Shown here in pieces: positions 24,632 to 35,203 of a DNA stretch of 64,000 nt (its first letter is position 1; each line of letters starts with the position of its first letter). The notes under the pieces were generated by a model, which was not told the origin of the DNA, searched no databases, and worked only from the letters and a program-made list of their open reading frames with translations. The translations under genes and the position numbers were made by a program. The stretch spans positions 1,860,001 through 1,924,000 of the forward strand of contig JADNRZ010000009.1 in NCBI GenBank assembly GCA_015501605.1, read 5' to 3'. This DNA comes from Panaeolus papilionaceus. Taxonomy: Eukaryota; Basidiomycota; Agaricomycetes; Agaricales.

Positions 24632-27214
24632 TCAGGAATGTTGGAATTCCACTGTCGTGGGTGCGCGGGGGGGCCAGATCCTGCACTCCATCGTCGGGTA
24701 GTCCTCGACTTTCATTTCGTTCTCATGTGCGATTTTAAAATCTTCGTCATTCGCACATCGGATTCCGTGGCTATAAAATAGTTCAGAGGTGATTTTTGAG
24801 CAATAAAGTGAATAAAACCATACCTCTTGTCGAGATGCCAAAGCATCTGGTCTAGCGGCAAGTCAATATAACTTTCCGGCAGGCAATGTATGCACATTGT
24901 GAGTGGCTTGGGCTCTCGTCTATATAGCTGTTTTCGAGTCAGCTCTCTCAGAGAGGCTCTTGCTTTCAGGGCGTCCTCCCCCTGCAACAATTCGAACCCT
25001 GCCAAGTTGCGACTTGTGCATCCTTGCAGGTGTGTCGCCTAGCATGAAATTAACGGATGAGTTAAGAACCAAATTAGCAAGGGAATATACTTACCGCCTG
25101 AGTCCAGTTCATGATAAGTCGACCTTGTCCCAAATCGTTGCACTTGACGCACTCAATCATGGGATCGAGGTTTTGAACTTCTTTAAGCGTAGCCGTGTCT
25201 GGGTCGAGTCCCAGAAATATCATTACGGAGCAAAGAGCGTCGTAGGATTCCCTGTCGAACCTCAAATTGCGGTTGCCGGAATTCCATGGCACACTTTGGA
25301 GTCTGCTGCGGGCACAACGGCTTGCCAGGTCACCAGCGTAATAGGGCATGTACGCATGCATTGCTTGAGGGACGGTTAGGAAATCATTCCTAGAATTGGA
25401 GCGCCATGTCTCGCAGAAAGCCATAGTTGCCAAATCGATGACCGTGTTTGGGTCATAAACCTTGTCCGCAAGACCCTCTCTCACCAACACCAGCATCTTG
25501 TCCCTCACGATAGTCCTTGCTTCTTCCATTACACCTTGTAGGTCGTCCTCGATCTCCCTGAAATCTCTAGAATCGACGCGAACATCGACCGGGGTATCCA
25601 TAATCTTGTCCATAAAACGAGGTATCGCAAATATGTCGCCTGTTCTTGGGTACTTCTGTTCAAATATTCTCCCTCGCCCCAGGGCCCGCTCTCGGTCGAT
25701 GACTGCTAAGTAAAGACCCCCTAGTTGCCGAAGACGCTCATGAATGCATTTAATCCGTTCCTTCTCGAGCCGTTTTGCTCGTTGGATATTCATATAATCT
25801 TCGAGTAACTCCTTTTTCTCCATCAAAACTGTAATGAGAGTGAGCCGAGAACACACCGACAGTGCCAATATCTATTTACGCACCCTTTTTGGTTATATTC
25901 TTTTCACACATGCCGGCGACTACTTCCAGGTTGCGCGGGTGATTATCTGTCATTTCTTCCAATTCGTCTCCCCAGCCAATGGAGACCAGAAAATCGGTCA
26001 CTCTATGAGACGAAGAATTTTGTAAGCACTCGAGGAAAGAAACTAATTTGTGGTTAAGATCGTACTTTTCTTTACGTTTGCGGATCAACTCTCGCTCTTG
26101 CTCCGCGAATATTGCCCGGACAACACCGCGGAACCAGTTTTCGCAATGGGATACATGCTATAGGAGTCAAGTCGAACCGGCCATCAACGACATGGCACCT
26201 GCTTCATCGAAAACAGACTGACCGTTTTTATATTGGTCCATTGGGTTTTCGTTTCAGAGACCCATTCCCGCTTTCTTCGGTCATCTTTCTGAGCATAAAA
26301 AGCTGCTTTCCACTCTTCCATGTGTTTTAGTGAGAAAAATAAGTCGCGATCCCCACAACGAGATCGCACGTAACACTTGGGTGCCAAACCTTGGAGAGCG
26401 CATATCGCTCGATGTTTTGGTTTGACGAAACGTGGAAGCATCATATCACTTGGTGACCATCTAGTACAATGGATGAAGCGATCAGACCAGAAATGCAGGT
26501 GGTGCAGTTTTAGAAAACCTACTGTGCACGAACACACTTGCCGCACAGTCGGGTGCGTGCGTCCCAAAGGTGGTAAATCTCAAGTGGGGCGCTAGGTGTT
26601 GGTTTACGTCCGCATCCCTGAAAAACCTCGACATCGACATCGGTACCGACATCAGTTCTAAAGCTCTGTAGCTGGAGGAGACGACGCACCAAGCAGTTCT
26701 TCCCGAAAAAGAGTTCTACAAAAGCGGGCTGTGCCATTCCATCTGGGCACCCGGGCATTGTAGGCCACGTCAACCGAATCGAGCTTTGCCAGATTGGAGC
26801 AAAGGATTTACTGCCAACTAAGTCGTGGAGGTCCTGGCACGTTCGCCCGACGTTGAGTAAATCCAATGGATCGAGGTATCCAAAAATCTGGTCAAGCGAA
26901 GTAAGAATTGAGGCATGAGTGATAGAGGGCCCCCACACAACAGAATCGATACTGACCTCTACTCGCATCTCATAAGGCATCTCCAGAAGCATGCCCACGA
27001 CCCCCTTCTGCACTTTCTGCCTCTTCTTCTGCTTCTTGGTCGCTACCACTCGTTTCTCGGAATCAGCCCGGCGTTTTCTCTTCATGCCCTGCGTCTCTTC
27101 GTCTTCCACAATGGGTTGTTGATCCATATCTTCAACGGACTCGTCAATTGAAGGTGCTACAGCAGCATTCTTCCTTGTAATAGATCGCGTGGAACGTCTC
27201 TCTGTAGGAGCCAT
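24632..27214 (-). CDS. F-box protein with C-terminal tandem zinc-finger-like motifs (paralog D)
   Basis: Fourth member of the family. The start is the ATG at 27214 (MAPTERRSTRSITRKNA); the TTG just upstream is not used. Exon 1 has a strong basic nuclear-signal-like block (MKRKRRADSEKR, KKQKKRQKVQKG). The F-box IFGYLDPLDLLNVGRTCQDL follows the first intron, then FFGKNCL. Later come IGWGDELEEM, a long charged helical exon (MEKKELLEDYMNIQ), VIDLATMAFC and DPMIECVKC, whose cysteines are followed 17 residues later by HLQGC rather than the two His of the other copies. A last CIHC is spaced 15 residues from HLDKSH, again completed across an intron. The C terminus lacks an acidic tail and ends at 24632. 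Same intron order as the copies at 130, 7374 and 10634. Confidence 0.83.
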
Positions 27215-27862
27215 GCTTTGTTGCAAAACGCTCTGATTGGAGATGTGGTTGATGTGGTTGGATAAAGAGAAGGGTTGAGTTCATTGTGCGCGATTTTGAT
27301 GTGGAATTTGTCGCACGGCCATTGACCCATTGTCGGCTCAATAAGGCAAGACCATGATCAGTATGGGCAAGCGACGCGACGCGTTGTTAATTAGTCCCGT
27401 GATCGTTTCTGACATTTCAAGCTCTTATCCAATTTCTCCAGTGAAATTGGGTTATTATAATGGATAGGATATTGCAAATCAATAGAAAGGATGACCTAGA
27501 AGCTTGGCATCTATACATTTGGTTACTCTAATAGAATTTAGATAAAGGAAATGCAGAGGCCACGCACTTTGCACTGAGCGTTTAAAAGTCATGGTGACAA
27601 TCCAACCTGGAGACCAGAAATCTTTATAAAGGCGCCGCTTCTGGGCGTAACTCTACCTATATAGCTATATGGTAAGCTGTGAGTAAAGTTGGTACAGACG
27701 AGGGGAGATTGCAATGATCTCGACCCATGGACTATCATTTCCAGGCGTAAACATTTCATAGCACGGTGACTGTGAGGGTACCCACTGAGCGTAAACCCAT
27801 GGACTTTAAGTTTGAGGATCGGTATCATGGTGCAATTTGAATTTATTAGCTTGACAAAAGGC
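27215..27862. other. Intergenic region
   Basis: Between the F-box gene start and the stop of the next minus-strand gene; contains the F-box promoter. No gene seen. Confidence 0.45.
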
Positions 27863-28771
27863 TTATACAGCGCTATTTTTCCCGGTAGTCAAATATTGTG
27901 CAATAGCAGTGTCGTCGACAACATGTGCGCCAATTCCTGGTATCGAGTCTTCTGTGATAGCTGCTTTGATCATTGACGGCGGGTATGCGTAAGGGTGTGC
28001 TAAAATCCAATTCCTAAAGACCACTTAAGCTTAACGCTTCCCTAATTGTTCAATAGCAACGTACCTCGTCAGAGATTCTTGTTCCTCAGCTTCTTGAACC
28101 CTGCCCGCTTCCCTCAAAAGCCACGCGAGGTGCACCCTAGCCCAAAGCAGATTTTTGACAGGCATCTGGATCGCTCTATGTACCTTCTTAAGTATATCCT
28201 GTAGAGTCTCTAATGCACGCTTGTGGTCCCCACTGTGTACCAATGCCACGCCGAGAAAAATCCAGGGTATAAGATCCACTTTGTCGTCACTTGGGTTGAT
28301 ACGATGATAGGCATCGATAATGTAGGTTAAATGAGGGACAGCTTCTCCAATTCTAGTGGGCTTTGAATTCTGGAAGTGTGACGGTCTCAGTGATTTTCTT
28401 GATTTAAATCAAAGGAAGAAGCTCTGCACCTTCAATAGCTGTGCGAGTTGCCAGCAGGTCCTGTCGATGATTTGGTGTTTGACCAAAGCCTTTCGTTCCG
28501 GTGATCGATTCAACAACTCATCTTGCCCATGCAGTAAGATTCCAATAGCAAGTAGATGCTCTGGCGACCCATCAAGCCGAAGCTCGTCCAAGAATGCTTC
28601 CAGAATGCGGATGGTCTTACGCTGTCCAGCAGGAGGGGTCAATGAGAATGCTTCGACGACCTTGGGGTCGAATATGGGTACTAAAGTGCCATTTGGAAGT
28701 GTAAAGTTGGGGATACAGTTAGTCATGGAAAAATTAGGAGTGAAAGTGTCGTGCAGAACGTACGACGACAT
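27863..28771 (-). CDS. Small TPR-like protein (paralog 3 of 3)
   Basis: Third member of the family at 16072 and 17581. ATG at 28771 (MSSYVLHDTF) is the first in frame; an internal ATG at 28726 (MTNCIPNFTL) matches the paralogs' start better and may be the real one. Exons: GQRKTIRILEAFLDELRLDG with RTCWQLAQLLK; DLIPWIFLGVALVHSGDHK with ARVHLAWLLREAGRVQEAEE; and NWILAHPYAYPPSMI, ITEDSIPGIGAHVVDD ending TTGKNSAV, shorter than the others. Beside an F-box/zinc-finger gene. Function unknown. Confidence 0.72.
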
Positions 28772-29205
28772 ATCTTCTTTCGATGTTTTATATCCATCCA
28801 CTATCAGTCGAGCTGCGTCATAATTCACCTAGTGCGAATCCTCTGAGACGTCTGTCCTGTAGTCCGGGTCCTTGGACAGGTGCTATGAACTTTCTCGAAT
28901 CCGAGCTCAGTAGGTAGCTTGCATAGGTTCCAGACAGCAAAGAGATGAGTCTCATGACCAGTCATTGGTAAAGGTGTTGGTGGTAGGTTACCAGCTGCTA
29001 CCAACTGTGATATAGACACTTCCCACAATCACCACCTCTCATTCATCTCAACAACAAAAACCCCTATTTCTCTGGTAATCAATGTTTACGCAGTACTATT
29101 GCACTATCCACTCAAAATGAATCAATAAAATTAATATCAAGAAATTATTATTTGAGAATGACATGTTACAAGTATCCTGCTAGACTTGTGCCGAACTTCA
29201 ATCGA
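28772..29205. other. Intergenic region
   Basis: Promoter side of the TPR-like gene and 3' flank of the F-box gene. Only short frames without motifs; nothing called. Confidence 0.45.
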
Positions 29206-30695
29206 TCATGATTTGGCACGCACGGTGTATTCAAAATTGATATGAGGACATGCTATTAATTTTTCCATCGGATCCGCCAAAACTTTACCTCCGACCTCCG
29301 AGTACATATCAACCATTGAACCCTGAGTCCTAAAAATGATGAAGACGTCCCGGAGGCAAGGAAATTCTGCTTGATCTTTGCTCAAAGTATCAGCCAGCTT
29401 CTTCCATCCCGCATATGACAACGAGTCAAGGGTGAAGGCCAATGAACAATCGTCGACCACTAATTCGACGCACTGAAGAGCATTCTCGCGCTTTGCGTCG
29501 GTCAATATTGAGCTGAGCTTCATAAGGAAGCTCTGCACGGAGCCCGCAAGTGCGATGTCGAGGCGGAGATGTGTTAAAGTTTGAATCGAGCTCTTGACAA
29601 GTCTTGCTAGATGACCCCAATCAAACATGCCGAATGAAATCGTTTGCTCCAGGTAACCTTGCCTGACTGACAATAAAAAGATAAGGTACATTAATAGTGA
29701 AACTTAAACCAGAAATTTCTAGGCTTACCAGTGAACTTTAGAGTCTGTAATCCCTGGAAACGAGGTAACGGACACGTTTCGGAGAAGGGCCGATAGACAT
29801 GGAGTCCTGTAACAGCAGGGAAAATCGCTGCGCTGGTTTCCCCCACATATTTGCTTAAGTCAGCGCCGCTGATTGATAAGGACGCAACGCGGGGAAATGT
29901 CAGGGGATGAGTGTTCTGGAGATCTGGAATATTGTCGCCCTCTGTGTCCTCATCATCCGTTACTTCCGTGAGGCTGAGGCGTTTGAGCTGCCGACATAGG
30001 ATTGCGAGATGTGGCCACCACAGGTGTCTAACATCGTATCCCTGAAAGAAAGTCAGCCTGGACTCGGTCGCTACCTGGACATCAGGAAGTGACCAGGCTT
30101 TGTGTAAGCTTGCAATCGAACAATTGAAAAGTGTTAGCTTCTCCAAGGCTGGAGAGGACACAATCCGCAACAAGGGTAAGTTATCCGCTCCAGCGATCGA
30201 AACTCTTGTAAGTTGTCCAGAAGATATGTAATGGTCGAGCAGCAATCGCCATCCGAAGTATTGCACGCCTGCTTTTCCATAGTCTTGTGAATTGGAGCTG
30301 AGGATCTCCAGGTTTCGAACATTTGGTAGACCAATGAAGAATGACAAACACTCGTCGCGACCTTCGGTTTCTTCATCGTAGCCTTGGGTGCCTGTGTAGC
30401 CAATCGTGCGTATAAAGTTACCGATGCTGGGTTGGTCCTTGATTATATTGGCCAATCGCTTTCGTCGAGCTGGTTTTATCTCTTCCCTCCATAAACCAAT
30501 TTCGATATCTTGAAAGAGACGCGAGCGACACAAGTATACCCAGGATTTGCAGACCAGGCAACATGCTTGCAAAGGACGCGTATCCCTCCGGATCCCAGCT
30601 CCGCTGTCGTAGATAAGACTATCGAGGATGAGTTCGAGAATATCTGGAGGGAGTTTGCCCGCTTCATCATTGACATCCAAGGGCGTAGATGTCAT
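29206..30695 (-). CDS. F-box protein of the FDW-domain family (copy 1)
   Basis: Two exons. ATG at 30695 (MTSTPLDVND); another in-frame ATG at 30749 exists but relatives begin MTST or MLST. The F-box starts at about residue 15 (LPPDILELILDSL) and includes LQACCLVCKSWVYLCRSRLF. The middle consists of leucine-rich segments without strict LRR consensus (FIGLPNVRNLEILS, LTRVSIAGADNLPLLRIV). A phase-1 intron after LQTLKFTG leads to the C-terminal exon with FDWGHLARLVKSSIQTLTHL and a closing block ACPHINFEYTV. Probable SCF receptor. Relatives lie at 31453, 48992, 51526, 53245, 55343 and 57274. Confidence 0.82.
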
Positions 30696-30889
30696 GGTCG
30701 TTGAACAAGGTGCTGGCCGCAGGTATCTTAAATGGACACTGAACGTCATCCTATTTGAATCACACGCCCTGAGCTATGTACATTGAATAGCACATGAAAA
30801 GACATTTCTTTATCTAATCTTTGGGCATATGAAACCATCGCTCTCTCTCTCACGCTTCCCAGCCAGAGCAACTTGAAGCGAAAAAATGT

Positions 30890-31375
30890 ACTGTCCTACA
30901 CAACGTTATTCGTATTTGTAGACGTTGTGTCCTGCGGGAAAGAGGAGACGACAGTGAGGATGCAGGTTTCTGGATCTGTCGGGGTAGACTCTTCCGGATT
31001 AATTGTGAGTACACTACGTATCAACCACTGAACTACGAGTCCAAAAATGACGAAGGAGTCTTGGAGGCAAAGTAATTTAGCCAACTTGTTCCATCCTGCA
31101 TATGACAACGAGTCAAGGGTGAAGCTGAGGCCAATGAACAATCATCCAACAATAATTCGATGCACTGAAGAGGGTTATTATACTTTGCTTCGGCTAACAT
31201 TGAACTGAGATTCACGGGGAAGATTTTCGCGGAGTCAACAGTGTAATATTGACGCGGAATCGATGTGTTACAAATTGAGTTGAGTTGTGAACGAGTCTTG
31301 CTAGATGATCCCAATCAAAGATGTCAAAGGAAACTGTTCGATTCAAGTAACCTCTACTGACTGTATCCAGAGGGT
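30890..31375 (-). pseudogene. Decayed partial duplicate of an F-box gene C-terminal exon
   Basis: Minus-strand sequence matches the last exon of the adjacent gene (29206-30695) in shifted frames: FDWDHLARLVH-like start, then NPLQCIELLLDDCSLAS, then in another frame SFTLDSLSYAGWNKLA and QDSFVIFGL, compared with TLDSLSYAGWKKLA and RDVFIIF in the intact gene. There is no start codon or F-box part. Frame changes and stops make it noncoding. Confidence 0.75.
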
Positions 31376-31452
31376 GTTTTGCTCCCGTAAAAAGGGATCA
31401 AGCACTCCTTTTTGACCCCAGTAAATAGCCACTCAATTTATTATGCACTACT

Positions 31453-32937
31453 TTAAGAGTAGTACTCTATATACGTGTTATGTTGGAAGTTCATGTCAGG
31501 GCACGTCGATAATTTCCTCAACGGTTCCTCCAGAATCCTCTCTTGAAACCCTTCGTCCCGATAATAATGAAGCTCACAGCCAATACAATACTCAATCTCT
31601 ACATGTCGAAGGTACGGAAAGTCCATTCGCTCATTGACCAAAGTATCCGCCAAATTCTTCCACCCTACTTGAGATGACAACGCAGCACGGAAAGATGTCG
31701 AACAGTCGTCGAGGACCAGTTTGAGAGATTCGAGTACATTCCTGCATTTCACGTCAGCTAGAATTTCGCTGAGCATTGTGAGGAAGTGGTGGGCGGAGCC
31801 TGGTAGTATGATATCGAGGTGGAGGTCGGCTAGGGATTCACGGGAGCTGTTCACGAGCCTCCAGAGCAAGTCCCAATCAAAACTCTCGAAGGACATCATT
31901 TCGATTCTTTGTCCAGGATTGACTATTGGTAGATATCATTAACAATATAAAATACTTTAACAAGTAACTCGAAACGTACCGCAAAATTTTAGAGTTTGCA
32001 ACCCACCGAATAAAGGGGAACCTTCCGTTGTAGTGTCAGTCGCTCTCGAGAAAGGCGGATAAACGTGAAGCGTTGTTATTTCAGGGAACGCCCCTTCACC
32101 GAGACTCCCCAAATAGTTGCAGTACACTCCACTGATGGATAAGAAAGTGACACGCGGAAACGAAATAAGATGAATGGGCTTGGGGTGAAGGTCATCAGCC
32201 TCTACTGAATCTGCTGCATATCTGATGCTCTTCAGGCACGGACAAGCGTTGGCAAGCAATGGCCACGACAGGCCTTCGACATGAGTTGCTTCAATAGATG
32301 TAAGCTTGGAATGGGGTATTTGAATGCCGCGGTCTGTCGCAGTTGGATGCAGGGAAGAAACTGAGCCGCACACGAGTTTTAAATTATCGAGGAGCGGAGA
32401 GGACAAAATGCACAAAAACGGCAAATCATGCAATCCCTTTATCGAGAGTGAAGTGAGTTGTCCAGAGGAGAGGTAGTTATCCAATATCGAACGCCAGCCG
32501 AAGTAATGCAAACCTACATTCCCGTAACTTTGGGGTCGGTGACTGAGGATTTCGAGCGTTCGAACATTGGGGAGCCCAAAGAAGGACGAAAAGTGTTTAT
32601 CGTACCCCCCTTTTTCTTCATCGCCGTCGACGGGTCTCGTATAGGTAATTTTGCGTATGAAAGTTCCTATGCTGGGTTGTTTACTGATGATAAAGGCCAA
32701 TCGCTTCCTTTGGTTTGGGTTAGTCGCCTTTATACCGATTTCGACCTCTTTAAAGAGGCGCGAGCGACACAGATGGACCCATGACCTGCTGACCAGGCAA
32801 CATGTCTGTATATCATTGAGGACTTGGTTCTTTTCAAAAGCGGTGTCGTTCGAGGCTAGGTTATCGATTATGAGCTCGAGAACATCGTAAGGGACTGTGG
32901 TTTCCCGTTCAGCAATATTCGAAGAGGTGGATAGCAT
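31453..32937 (-). CDS. F-box protein of the FDW-domain family (copy 2)
   Basis: ATG at 32937 (MLSTSSNIAERETT). F-box VPYDVLELIIDNLAS with IQTCCLVSRSWVHLCRSRLF; then FFGLPNVRTLEILS, YFGWRSILDNYLSSGQLTSL and leucine-rich strands. A phase-1 intron after LQTLKFCG precedes the C-terminal exon VNPGQRIEMMSFESFDWDLL, with RESLADLHLDIILPGSAHHF, and TCPDMNFQHNTYIEYYS at the end. About 470 residues. Same architecture as copy 1, separated from it by a pseudogene fragment. Confidence 0.82.
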
Positions 32938-33437
32938 GGTTATAGGCTAGGTTTTGTCAAGAGATAAGATACGGAGTGCACAAAGGGAGGTCGTGGAGGG
33001 CGCATGGTTAGGACGACCCTAGTTTTGTTCGCTTGCGCTGAAACACTCAAACTCGAATCACGAACCGACTCGGGCGAGGCTCGAGCGCACCAAAACGTCA
33101 AACTCATTGACATGTACTAGTATAGGCAGTGACCGGTGGCAAGAAAATTGCATAACAATGCTCTTATTGAAATAAGGAAGTTCCGGCATAGTTATACTCA
33201 TATTGACAGTGAATGGGCTGAGGATGTGGCGGTTGGTGTGGTTGATGTTAAGGCGGGCTGCATGCATTGAAAGCGTGACAATAAAATTGGTGTTACGGTG
33301 CTTAAGTCATTGTTATGTGACCGTTAGAAACGCGGGGCCAAAGGCGCATGAATTTAATATGACTTGACTCCAATGTTTCTCTGACTTGTACTACCATCCT
33401 CTGTGCAGTGAAAGGTTTGTAAACTGTTGTTCACTCT
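32938..33437. other. Divergent intergenic region with a dispersed-repeat fragment
   Basis: Between a minus-strand F-box gene and the plus-strand G-patch gene. Around 33040-33112 is a CTCGAG-containing stretch (GGCTCGAGCGCACC, then AAAACGTCAAACTC) resembling the repeat at 51061-51140. The rest presumably holds two promoters. Confidence 0.45.
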
Positions 33438-34748
33438 ATGGCCACCACTTCGCACCACATCTATTCTCATTATGATCCTGAGGAACGCGAACTTCTGGAG
33501 AAGCAGACTGGACAACTGGAAGATACTGAGGATGATATAACGCCTGAAGAGGCATGGAAGCGCGAAGCGTCCAGGGCATCTCGTCCAGTAAAGAAACCTT
33601 CACCACGCTTTGTATCTGCAGTTAGACCCTATGATGCCTGGATGATGTCAAAACCGGAGGCTTCTACGTCCCTTGATACCTCTCAAAACGCTTTGGGTAA
33701 TTCGCTATCTGGCTGGTACCGATCCCTGAGCAGGAATTCCGAAAATAATGCCACCTTCAACCCTACAACGCAAAAATCCGAACAAGTCAAATCCAATTCA
33801 AATCCTTCAACCTTACCGTCGGCTCCTTCATCCTCATCTAGGTCAATTCAAGGATTATCCTCTTCCCACAATCTTATTCCAAAGGAGTCGAGAACCAAGA
33901 ATAATTGGTTCATTATGAATGCTATTTCAACGACATCGCCACCTGCACGCCCTGTCCCCGCTCCCAGTCTCTCCGATATTCTTGATCGAGATCCTCCTCC
34001 AGTACCTTCTAAGGAGAAGAAGTTCACACCACCTGTATGGCTCGAAATTGGACCCTCCAATAAAGGTTTTGAATTACTCCAACGCTCGGGTTGGAACGAG
34101 GGTGAAGCCCTTGGCCCTACTGTCATTCGCAGGAAACCCCCTCCAGACCTGGTCTTGACAGACGAGATGATACCCTTGTCTGACAAGGGCAAGGGGAAAG
34201 CACGGCAGAACCACAGTAATTCACCCGTGATCGGACAAAGGAGGGTGGAAGTCAAAGTAGAAGGATACGACGATGTGAGTGAACTACGGGATGTCACTGT
34301 GATAGATCTCACTGCATCAGACTCGGAGACTGAAGATGTAGAGATTTCGGAGAACGTGGATGCGGTTTCCGCGGAACAACAGAGCTCGACAACGACAGCG
34401 GCATCTACCTCTGCTGAAAATGGACATAGTGAAACGACCTCGGTTGACGCGTCTATCTATGAACCCATGGCCTTGTTGACCCCCATCGCGACAGTTCTAA
34501 AATCAGATCGACTCGGAATAGGTCTCAAAGCGAAAACAGTGGGTCCTTACAAAGCCTCCATGAAACGTGTTACGCACAATGCTGCTGCTTTGTCCGCTCA
34601 CATGAGAGCAGCGGAGGAATCTCGCAAGCGGATTCAGAAGTTTGGGCGCGGTCGGAGAGGTCTTGAACGGAAGCACCGCCAGGAGCAGGAAGAACGGAAT
34701 CGATTGTTATCGGAGATCAAGGGACTCAATGTTACCATCCCACCATAA
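33438..34748 (+). CDS. G-patch domain protein, GPANK1-like
   Basis: Single-exon gene of 436 residues starting at ATG 33438 (MATTSHHIYSHYDPEER). It contains a G-patch centred on GFELLQRSGWNEGEALGP at about residues 210-235, normally a docking site for DEAH-box RNA helicases. A second glycine-rich conserved block near the C terminus (SDRLGIGLKAK, then YKASMKRVTHN) and a basic coiled-coil tail (GRRGLERKHRQEQEERNRLL) match fungal relatives of human GPANK1. A hydrophobic core followed by acid (VTVIDLTASDSETED) looks like a SUMO-interacting motif. The N-terminal half is Ser-rich and likely disordered. A role in RNA processing is inferred from the domain. Confidence 0.82.
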   Translation: MATTSHHIYSHYDPEERELLEKQTGQLEDTEDDITPEEAWKREASRASRPVKKPSPRFVSAVRPYDAWMMSKPEASTSLDTSQNALGNSLSGWYRSLSRNSENNATFNPTTQKSEQVKSNSNPSTLPSAPSSSSRSIQGLSSSHNLIPKESRTKNNWFIMNAISTTSPPARPVPAPSLSDILDRDPPPVPSKEKKFTPPVWLEIGPSNKGFELLQRSGWNEGEALGPTVIRRKPPPDLVLTDEMIPLSDKGKGKARQNHSNSPVIGQRRVEVKVEGYDDVSELRDVTVIDLTASDSETEDVEISENVDAVSAEQQSSTTTAASTSAENGHSETTSVDASIYEPMALLTPIATVLKSDRLGIGLKAKTVGPYKASMKRVTHNAAALSAHMRAAEESRKRIQKFGRGRRGLERKHRQEQEERNRLLSEIKGLNVTIPP

Positions 34749-35203
34749 GTATTTCTGTAGATGATGATCATGTATGTATAATGACGTAGATAAAATAAAC
34801 ATAATACAAAATTTCTGCATTGCTTTGATAATGTGATTTTATCGACCCGAATCCTAAGATGCGTTATTCAGATTTCGATGAGCTGATATTACAGTTAGAT
34901 AAAGGTTATTGGTTAAAGACCCTCCACTGGCAGCGAAAAATAGGATAAAAAATTAACGAGAACAGTATCCAAAAGCAACGACAACGACGATAGCCAGAAA
35001 AGATGACGTCTATGTAACGATTCAGTCGATGAAGCGGTGGTGGAATGGGGGTGAATGCAATTGAAGAAACAGGAGAGGTTTAGAGGGAGAAAAAAATCGG
35101 ATGAGAAAGAATGGGCTGAGGCGGTGCTTTGGAGGCGAAAGACGGAGTTGGTGAGTACGAAGAGAAGAGTGCAAGATCAGGAAAGCCTTGTGCTGAATTT
35201 ATC
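34749..35203. other. Convergent intergenic region
   Basis: Lies between the 3' ends of the G-patch gene (plus) and the coiled-coil/F-box gene (minus), so it should hold two terminators and no promoter. No gene seen. Confidence 0.5.
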
